A stretch of DNA of 64,000 nucleotides. Origin: Eucalyptus grandis (lineage: Eukaryota > Streptophyta > Magnoliopsida > Myrtales > Myrtaceae). Positions 55,757-64,000 of this stretch are shown in pieces. Where the stretch lies: contig NC_052621.1 in assembly GCF_016545825.1 (NCBI RefSeq), forward strand, positions 20,358,440 to 20,422,439, in the 5' to 3' direction. Position 1 is the stretch's first letter. Each line of letters starts with the position of its first letter. The notes beneath the pieces are model-generated. The model was not told the origin of the DNA and did no database searches. It worked only from the letters and a program-made list of their open reading frames with translations. The translations under genes and the position numbers were made by a program.

Positions 55757-57560
55757 GGTAACATGAGCCATGCTATTCTGATCATTTTTATTTTTAGATG
55801 GCAAAGGGCATGGCATAATGAAATTTATCGGGCATATTGAGATGACATTTAAATAAGCCGTGACTTGAAGATTTTCAGCAATCATATTGAGTCATACCCT
55901 TAGTGTCAACATTTGCGAAAAAGATTGTTGCGGTAAACGAATTGCAGCCTCCTATCTTGCAGATTTATTAATTGCTAAGTTATGCTTACGAGAGTGAATG
56001 AGGTTATTATCTCTAATTATTTGAGAATCCCGCGAAAAAGGACGGGCTCATGCAAATCCTTGTACCGGGGGCACGGAATTATTCTGTTTTGCACTATCTA
56101 CACCAACTTTCTGATTTACCGCCGGAACGCCAACGGAAGTTGGTTAGCTCGCGTTTGATGATTCCGATTATGCTATCTTCTTCTTCTTTTTTTTAAAAAA
56201 AATTCTCCGGTGGAAAGTTCTTAATTTGGCCTGGAGGAATCGTTTTTCACAGCTGTCATGTTTAATAAGGCATCCATGTTGAAATTCAACATGAAATTTA
56301 CTGTGTTGGTAATTGTATTTTGAAGAAATTAGTATTTTTCAGGTAAAGTGGAGATTTCCAATGCGGCATTTGAGGGCTTCCCACGCACGACATAAACAAA
56401 TCGAGCGTCATTTAATTACGGTATTCGGCAACAAAAAAATAAAATAAATAGATTAGGGTAAGTAGAGTCTCAATGTAATATACACATTAACTTGAAATAC
56501 TGAAGAGATGTGTTTTCAACGAGTCCACATCTGAAAGAAAGTTTAGTTATATGCAACTTATTAATGTTTTGCATGGGATTTATTTTTATTTACTTTTTTT
56601 ATAAAAATGTAATTCATTCCTTTCTTTATTTTGCTCTCACCAAACAACCATGGAAAGTAATGGCGTTGCACTACACATAATTTAAACTGGAAAACATATA
56701 TATATATATATATATATATATTTTTTTGGCCCAGTCTACGGTGGCGACGCGAGAGAGAGAGAGGAGGCCTCTTTTGCATCTCTTTTAGCTTTTTCTCTAC
56801 GAATGCAAGTCTGTCTTTCTCTCTTTCCTTTCAGATTTATTATTGTCGCTTCTTGCGAAGCTCGATCTTGTCCCTATCGACCCCCTTTTATGTTTAAAGT
56901 CAATGGGGTCCCTCAAGGAAAGGAACACTGTCTCTTTTCCCCTTTCCAATCTCTTAGATTGCACGGCCAAAGATGCGATTTCATTTATCTTTTGTACCAT
57001 TTTCCATTGACCAAACCTAGCTTATTTTCACTTATTTCCTCCAACGGCCGAAATATAGTGCTCAAGAAATCGTGGATGTCATCAGATCAAGAAAGAGATT
57101 TTCGCACATGTGCCCAATCGCCTTTTTGCAGTCAAGAATTTATTGTGAGCTCTCTCTCTCTCTCTTTCTTGTCTCTTTGATCTTCAATCGACTGTGAATT
57201 ATGCGCCAAATGCATGGCAGTCATGTAGGCTTTCTTACCAGAGTTCTCCTTCCCATCAAAGCTTTGTCATAATTTCCTTTTTGCTTTGAGACATCTCTGC
57301 TCGTTCCAAAGATCATGATCCGCGCGTTTTATATTTCGCTCTAGATTTGCATATCCATAGGCCATGAACCTCCATGTATATGTTATGACAATCCTGCTAA
57401 ATTCGACCACATAATATAATTTTTCTAAGTATAGCACTCCACTTGCAACTTCGAGCACCAGTACCAGCATGGCTATATACAGAGTTGTGACACGTACAAA
57501 TTGTTCCCACAATTGATAAATTAGTGTTTCCAATTTCTGGATCCGTCCAATTAGCAAATG
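55757..57560 (+). repeat. Segmental duplicate of 32400-34860
   Basis: Blocks as described for 32400-34860, in the same order at a distance of about 22.7-23.4 kb. The middle differs: here 56050-56760 is AT-rich with a (TA)n microsatellite at about 56692-56723. Confidence 0.8.
57267..57557 (-). CDS. 96-codon ORF with one or two membrane helices
   Basis: The frame LIGRIQKLETLIYQLWEQFV continues into a helix (LYIAMLVLVLEVASGVLYL) and a tail rich in basic and aromatic residues (FMAYGYANLERNIKRADHDL, ending KAKRKL). A stop lies just upstream in frame and there is no ATG near the start, so it is probably the 3' part of a gene. The copy at 34583-34837 is frameshifted. The helix plus charged tail resembles the other small membrane proteins here. 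Confidence 0.35.
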   Translation of the reverse strand: MLIGRIQKLETLIYQLWEQFVRVTTLYIAMLVLVLEVASGVLYLEKLYYVVEFSRIVITYTWRFMAYGYANLERNIKRADHDLWNEQRCLKAKRKL

Positions 57561-57599
57561 ACGCGGTCCCTACGTCTCCTCTTCCTCAATGGCGACTAA

Positions 57600-59639
57600 A
57601 CAAGGAGTAATGTGTTGCAAAGGAGTTAACCATTGAAGAAGAAATGCCTGGAAACGTGAAAAGAAGCATAACGAGAAGATGGTTCTCTTATACAGCTAGA
57701 GAGAGAAAGACAGTACCAATGAGAGTAGATTGGTAGTGTACTCTTCAAGATTTTTATTAGGCAATAAACTTATTATTTCAAAAGGAAACAGACTCTGCTC
57801 AAATTGCACCGTGAGTTGTATTTGCCATTGTCGACGGAGACCCGTCTGCTGGGGGTCTTTATATTTTGGCAGTTGGGAATCACGGGCCGAGCGTATGGGG
57901 GATCGAATGGAGAGAAGATTCTTACGAAAGATATCCTCGTCCTTTTCAATTCTCTTGCCTTTACTCCTCAATTTGATATCTTCTGATCCTCTGCATCGAT
58001 GGTTGAACCTTATCTTTTCCTTCCTTTTTTTATCCCCCTCACTAAGACCACGGTTTTTTTTTCTTCTTATCTCAATCAAAACGAATCTGGAGTGGGAAGA
58101 AGAAGAGCAATTTATCCTGAACCCCGTTCTCGGTTCATCATCGTTTTGATTTTGACCGCTTGGATTTTGCATGACAATGTGGGGTGAAAGAAGAGCCAAA
58201 CATTATCCGACTGTTTCTCCTTGAATGAGTCCATATCTAACCCAATCTCAAATGCAATTTTTCAAGAGATTGCACAACCAAGGATCATCTCATCTTAAAT
58301 CCGGTCACACAGATTATCATCCATTTTGCCTCATTGCAAATTGCTCGTTGCAAATAAGTTAATTATAAACACTATTATTAAATGCAATGTGAAGGAGTGC
58401 GTAATGACACTTTTGTGTACTAATTTTTATTATATGATGAACGATAGATGTGGAATCACAAAAATTTAGGTGTTAATACTTTTTTATACATGGATTAATG
58501 TTGAACATCAACTTAATCTCAATGACCAAAGAAGATGAAAACAAAAGAAAAAGGGCAAATATCCTATTTTTAGTAGGTGTTACGGCATTCCCTAACTAGC
58601 CATATACACATGCAGTGTGAACATGAAGAAAACAATTACTTAATGCCGCATCTTCATTCGACCTAAGACTGAAAATCAAATCTCTTTTGCCCTTTCCTCT
58701 TCGTATTGTTTTGAGTTTCATGTGATGCCTAAATCGATTTGGTAATTCTTCCGCACAAAATTAGTTTATTGTCATGTTTAGTTACGCATTCTATGATTGC
58801 CGACGGGGTAACGAGGTAAGAACGAAAGCAGTATCGCTGGAGATGGTGTTTTCCGATCAGGTTTGCATTTGCCAAATCGATGCAATACTCTGTACGGTCG
58901 AATGATTCAGAGGAAGAGCAGCAGCAACTGACGGGCGGCAGTAAACGAAAGCAGCCCCAGAAGCTTTGCTTGTTTATCAACCTGTTCTGCGGCAATCAAT
59001 GCCCTGCCTGTGAGCATGGGAAAATATCAAAATCTTTTGGCCTGTCTCAGCATCTTCCCCCTCTCGTGCTTGCAGAGTCTGTGGTAAAAGAAAAAGGAAG
59101 AAGCTGGTAAGACTGAGGAGGGGAGGAGATGCTCTGGAGTTACATCGTCTGTGTATAAAAAACAAATGAGGAAAATGCTCAGAAGGAGAGAGGAGGTGCA
59201 GAGCTCTGACGATGGCGATTCTCTAAAGTTGGGGAGAAAAACATAGTACAGCGAGTAAAGAGAGAGGAGGGTGCATCCTGAAATTGGCCGGAGGGGCAGA
59301 GAATCAAAGGCAAATAAGGAGGAGACATTTTTGACCGATTTCGACTCCATGATATGTGAAACAAATTTGTGTTAAACTCGAATTGGTCATTCACTCTGAC
59401 CATTGGTTACCTAATCTAATGAGTGACTCAATCGCTCGCCACGTGCCCGACAAAGTTTCATTTTCAGGGCTGGTATAATCGATATTTAAATAGATAAAAT
59501 CATGGAACAAAACTTCGGACAAATCGAGTAATGCCATGGATTGACCACTCAATCGAGCCTTTTTGAGTAATTAACACTTAGTTCTGCGTTTTTTTAGTAA
59601 TTAACACTCTCAGTTCTGCGTTGGCCTTTATATTCCCCT
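57600..59639. other. No identifiable gene
   Basis: Open frames on both strands at 57700-58200 overlap and lack domains. A plus-strand frame at 58880-59110 (SDSEEEQQ-like, Cys-containing) and minus-strand frames at 59030-59350 are also unsupported. Confidence 0.4.
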
Positions 59640-60036
59640 GTGCTCAGCTCATTGTTGGCCTTTATATTCCCCTGTGCTCAGCTCATTGTTGGCCTCTCTC
59701 TCTCTTCCCTCGTTCTCCTTCTCCAGCAGAGCCGATTTTGCTCTCCTCCTCCTCTTGACCCTTTTCTCTCTCTCTCCCTCTCCCCCCACCTCCTCCGCTC
59801 CTCTCATGCCTCTCTTCATGTTTCACCGCATCTCTCATTCTCTCTCTCTTCCCTCGTTCTCCTTCTCCAGCAGAGCCAATTTTGCTCCCCTCCTCCTCCT
59901 CCTCCACCACACCCTTCTCTCTCTCCCCCACCTCCACTCCTCTCATGCCTCTCTCCACGTTTCACCGCATCTCTCCTTCAATGCCGACTGACGAAACGCT
60001 GTTCTCATGCGCCTATGGCGATGGTTCCGGGAAGTT
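59640..60036 (+). repeat. Tandem truncated copies of the 5' part of the next gene
   Basis: The leader phrase ttggccttta/tattcccctgtgctcag and the TC-rich block with ccttctccagcagagcca recur at about 59625, 59655, 59690 and 59850, ahead of the full copy at 60110-60300. At 59981 ATGCCGACTGACGAAACG repeats the start at 60304. It jumps from tctcatgcgcc straight to tatggcgatggttccgggaa, skipping some 70 bp that the full copy has. Confidence 0.75.
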
Positions 60037-60303
60037 TGAAAAAGGAAGAAAAAATTAAAAAACGGAGCATGTCCTCTCTTGTTTCGTTTTGGCTTTTTTT
60101 ACAATGCAAAAGGCGTCTTTGTCCTTTACATCCCCTTGTACTCAGTTCTACGTTGGCCTCTCTCTCCCCCTCCTTCCTCGTCTTCTCCTTCTGCAGAGCC
60201 AACTTTGCTCTCCTCATCCTCCCTCCTTCGGACCCTTCTCTCTCTCTCCACCTCCTCCACTCCTCTCATCCCTCTCTTCACGTTTCACCGCATCTCTCCT
60301 TCG

Positions 60304-60748
60304 ATGCCGACTGACGAAACGTTGTTTTCAATGCGCCAGGAAGAGCTCCAAAGCCCAGGCCCGTAACTTGAGAGCTTCCATTGGTGGCCTATGGCGATGG
60401 TTCCGGGAAGTCGTGTGCTTGCACATCGTGGGGCTCACGTGCGTGCTGGCGATCTTGTCTCAATCCAAGCTGTACTGCTTGGACAGTGGTGGCGCTGGTG
60501 TTCATGACCGCCGGCTTCTACCTCGTTGGCTTCATCATGCTCATGCTGTGGCTCATGCAAAGGTACACGGAGCTGGAGGCCACGGAGGGTCAGCTGAGGC
60601 GGCCATTGGCGGATGTAGAGGGCGGCACCGGAGGAGAGGAGGCTGCGGTAGGCGCGCCCTGTACAGCACCCTTGCCGTGGTGTACTTCGTCCTCTTCACC
60701 GTTGCCATTGCTAGGATTTCTTGGTTGTTGTCTTGCCCCGACCGATGA
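60304..60748 (+). pseudogene. Four-helix membrane protein, copy D (frameshifted)
   Basis: ATG 60304 gives MPTDETLFSMRQEELQ. One extra base then moves the frame, and the continuation reads NLRASIGGLWRWFREVVCLH with a helix (IVGLTCVLAILSQSKLYCLD). A short deletion shifts it again to VALVFMTAGFYLVGFIMLML, the second helix, followed by a Glu-rich stretch (RYTELEATEGQLRRPL). A third shift leads to the last helix (STLAVVYFVLFTVAIARISW) and a stop at 60748. The undamaged protein would be about 150 residues. Copy E, inverted, is broken at a different place. Family unknown. Confidence 0.75.
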
Positions 60749-60929
60749 TGCAAGTGTCAAAAATGCCTAGCACAAGCGTTACTATCATCTGGAGGAAAAA
60801 AGAAGAAGATTGTAATGTCTTTATTCACAGGTATATAACAATTGAGTCAAATCATCTAAGTACTTCACTTACTTGATTCAATTTTATGTTCACGGTGTTG
60901 TTATATAGCAATAAACCACTTCAATAGTC

Positions 60930-61270
60930 GCATTAGTCTTGAAAAGTTGGAGATTCGGACTTATCCGTCTCTATATTCCATTGCGTGGCAACAAATTGGA
61001 CAAGATACGGATTTGTTTTGTGCGGAATGTCATTCGTCTGGTGCATTTTGCCAAGGTGCTTTTGCTCAGGTTGGATTTTCGGTTACATTGGCATGCTTTC
61101 GCTGCTTTTCCTTGTTTACAGGATGAGGTTTTCATTCATGCTTAATTGTACTAGCTTTGCCCTCCTCGCTGTTTGCTTTGATTTATGCTCTTCTGCCTTG
61201 GTATATCTGCTGGTGTCTCGATCATAATTTTGCTTAGAAACATCGTCTAGTTAACATTTCTTTGTATTAG
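60930..61270 (+). repeat. Spacer tract duplicated at 11560-12060
   Basis: See 11560-12060. It lies between the two arms and probably derives from the 3' flank of copy D. The hydrophobic frame 60985-61227 is not supported as a gene. Confidence 0.7.
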
Positions 61271-61664
61271 CACAAATGCCAAAAATTATAGACTTTTTTA
61301 TTTAACCAATTGAGCAGATGTTGGCCTCAACCTCTTATGCTTGCCACGAGCCCCTTTCCACAAATCAAACCCAAAAAATTTACCGCCTCAGTCATTGAGA
61401 AGTGCCCCGCTCTCGCCCTTCAGCGGGTAAATCTTCCTTAACAAGAATAAATCATGTTAAATGCGATGAAGAGCCATTTTCAATTGATATCAAAGATGTA
61501 AAAAAACCACCCATCTGCATCATTTTCCGTGACAATACGAAGTCTAGGTTTCGCTGAAATCAAAACATAAAAACGCATCCGCATCGTCGTTTGATTGAAA
61601 GCCAAACATGTTCATCATCTTCCCTGACCAAGCTAAAGACGTTACAGATTTCTTTTTCTTTTTT

Positions 61665-62129
61665 TCAGATGACAGTAATGCTTTCAACTGGGCAAGCCAT
61701 CGACCAAGAAAGTGTGGCAACGGCGAGGGTGAGAAGGACGAAGTAGCCCACGGTGAGGGTGGCATACAGGGCGTGCCTACCATGGCCTCCCCTCCTCCTG
61801 TCGCCCTCTACGCCTGCCAATGGCTGCCTCAGCTGGCCCTCCACAGCCTCCAGCTCTGCATACCTCCGCATGAGGTGTAGCATCAGCATGACCAAGCAGA
61901 CGAGGAAGAAGCCGGCGGCCATGAGCACTAGCGTCTCCGCCATCCAAGCATCCAAGCAGTGCAACTTGGACAGAAACGTGGTCGCCAGCATGCATGCGAG
62001 CACCGCGACGTGCAGGCATGCAACTTCCCAGAATCCTCACCATAGGACACTGATGGAAGCCCTCAAGTTATGGGCCTGGGTTTGGAGCTCTTCCTGGCGC
62101 ATTGAGAACAGCGTTTTGTCAGTCGGCAT
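61665..62129 (-). pseudogene. Four-helix membrane protein, copy E (one nonsense codon)
   Basis: ATG at 62129 reads MPTDKTLFSMRQEELQTQAH in a continuous frame. At 62039-62037 a TGA follows LW, where copy D has an Arg codon (CGA). After it the frame is open to 61665: VACLHVAVLACMLATTFL, then ETLVLMAAGFFLVCLVMLML, RYAELEAVEGQLRQPLAGVE and a last helix (LYATLTVGYFVLLTLAVATL). Only this one codon prevents a protein of about 154 residues. An internal start after the stop could give a shorter product of 112 residues. Function unknown. Confidence 0.75.
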
Positions 62130-62404
62130 CAAAGGAGAGATCCGGTGAAACATGAAGAGAGGGATGAGAGGAGTGGAGGAGGTGAAGAGAGAGAGAAGGG
62201 TTTGAAGGAGGGAGGAGGAGGAGAGTAAAGTTGGCTCTGCAGGAGGAGAAGACGAGGAAGGAGGGGGGAGAGAGAGAGGCCGATGCAGAACTGAGCACAC
62301 GGGAATGTAAAGGACAAAGACGCCTTTTGCATTGTGAAAAAAGCTAAAACAAAACAAGAGAGGACATGCTCCATTTTTTAATTTTTTCTTCCTTTTTTAA
62401 ACTT

Positions 62405-64000
62405 TAGTCATACTCTCTCATTTTGTCCAAAATCAATGAAAACATTGTAAATTTACGGTTTTAGAGTCGGTCTAAGTTTGATTGGTTATCATGAGCATCG
62501 GTGGAATTTCAAATTGTTAATTGAAATATTATGATATTGATTGTGTTCTGTATTTTTTTTTAAATCACATTTTATTATTTTGGCATGATGAATTTCATAA
62601 GATAATGCCATTATTACTCAAAACCCATAGCAAAAAATTCAGTATTTTGCAATAAGATGAAAAATAAAATTGTTGATGAAGTTGTAGAGAAATACGGGCA
62701 CTTTGATAGTGATAAAAAAGAAACTAATTTAATTAAAGTCGCATCTTTCGCTTGGAGGGCCAGTTTTGGATAAATCGAAGTCATTTGGCACGCATAATGT
62801 TTATTTGAAGTTATATGGATTGGATATTACAAACAAATCTATGTATCATAGATTCATAATACTATCAGACATACGTTAGGTGGCATAATTATTGTCAAAC
62901 CAATCGTCATTTAAAAATCTATTTATCATTTTTGGTGCTTGTGGGAGACTATCACTCTGCTATTCTTTAATCCCTTTTTTCTTTTAAAAAATCTATACAA
63001 CTTTAACGGAAAAAGTATATGGTGGATGAGCAAGATCTCGTATATCATCCTTGCATTCTTTAAATTTCTTGAGCATTTCACCGTTGCCCCCTTTTTTTTG
63101 CCGGTATTTCCAGTCAAGTCAGAGATAACTTGAATTGAATGAGTAATATTCTACATTACATATATTACATAAAAAAAATCTCAAGATAATTTATAATGTA
63201 AAATCTAAAGATTAAAATTCTAATGACTAACATATCGATAGGCTAAATATTAATTCATGTGTGTCGCCACGTGGAAATCATAATAGTAATTAAGGATTAA
63301 GATAGTTATAGTTAATGGTTTCAGAACTGAATTGGAAAACCTAATAGAGACTAGAATCGATTTTTTCTGTATTTTTTGTTCGATTCGGATAATAAAAAAT
63401 AACCGTTTTTTACACAATCTCTCTCATTTTTCACTAAATTTATTTTTAATATTAAAAAAAAAACTGAAAAATCGAATTGAATCAAAACTTTGATTTTAAT
63501 TATACTCGATTAGAGTCACAATTCGATTCAAAGTTTTTTTTTTTTTTTTGGGTCTTATCAATTCGATTTAAAGTTAATGCACTCCATAAACATATATTGT
63601 CAATCTAACAAACCGTTTCGGTAGTTTCGTTCTGGTGAAAATAGGCTAGGCAATGCTAGCTGAGCTCTATGCCCTCGTATTCTGACAATTATGACCATCA
63701 TCAAAAGACATGTAACTTTCAAATTTGCAAACAACACTATTTATTCGAAAAACATGCATCCTAAATCACTTACTAGAATTTTGCCGAGTGTCAAAATATA
63801 AGATTGAAAGAACTTAACATCAACAATCATAAGAATGTAAGATCTCATAAGATGAAACTGCATGTAAAATGGTTACCGTTTGGAAGAACTTACCTTCGAA
63901 TATGCAAATAGAACTATTCTATTCGGAGCCCATACATTGTAAATCTCTAATTTAGAAAATGGGATTGGTACTTTTAGTTTTTTAATGAGTGCAAGATCTA
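62405..64000. other. AT-rich intergenic sequence
   Basis: No gene, domain or clear element was seen. The short frame pair at 62926-63133 lies on opposite strands and is unsupported. Confidence 0.5.

Larger units (their letters stand above)
60037..62404. repeat. Third palindrome: inverted gene pair
   Basis: The left arm (about 60037-60760) and right arm (about 61640-62404) are reverse complements from gaaaaaggaagaaaaaatt inward to the last codons of the genes. They are separated by an 880-bp spacer holding the 60930-61270 tract. Arms differ by many substitutions and indels. Confidence 0.88.

Noticed and set aside
57696..58199. Overlapping 139- and 167-codon frames on opposite strands
   Set aside because: No domain, no convincing start or splice context, and the composition follows purine/pyrimidine strand bias.

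Overview
This is plant nuclear DNA, from a eudicot and probably a woody one. The evidence is intron-containing relics of plant genes (COX11, a TPX2-domain gene, a MMD1/MS1-type PHD gene, NDUFS1), LTR retrotransposons with plant-type primer sites and plant DUF7745-type proteins, and PIF/Harbinger-like MITEs. Myrtales is only an impression. The window is gene-poor, repeat-rich and full of broken genes. I found one apparently intact multi-exon gene, of unknown function, at 8774-9543.

Layout. 1-1.6 kb is intergenic. At 1.87-8.58 kb a decayed Ty1/copia element sits at the 3' end of a small exon, and a Harbinger-like MITE (7381-8384, TTA target duplication) lies inside its 3' LTR. The two-exon orphan gene follows. 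13.6-30.3 kb is a large palindrome. Its arms carry an AT-rich MITE-like element and a small membrane-protein pseudogene. The left arm is interrupted by an 11.7 kb LTR element (15606-27333, TCTGG target duplication, LTRs of about 2.8 kb). That element keeps a DUF7745-like protein and a gag stub but has no pol, and it carries a CRISPR-shaped array of nine 27-bp repeats. 30.3-32.15 kb looks like a minus-strand LTR relic. 32.4-34.9 kb is a segmental duplicate of 55.8-57.6 kb.

35.8-49.8 kb is a graveyard of conserved housekeeping genes: the last exon of COX11, a TPX2-domain pseudogene, the 5' part of COX11 fused tail-to-tail inside an exon to an antisense PHD-finger pseudogene, and an NDUFS1 (complex I 75 kDa) pseudogene. 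The NDUFS1 relic is cut off where a second, 2.66 kb palindrome (49809-52471) begins. 53.5 kb holds a third member of the membrane-protein family of the first palindrome. 60.0-62.4 kb is a third palindrome, made of two inverted copies of another small multi-pass membrane protein.

The unifying theme is repeated local duplication, largely inverted, of short genes predicted to encode 2-4-helix membrane proteins. In the two palindromes where I could compare them, both arms carry independent inactivating lesions while nucleotide similarity between arms stays high. These loci may now act, if at all, through hairpin RNA rather than protein. That is inference; a small-RNA data set would test it.
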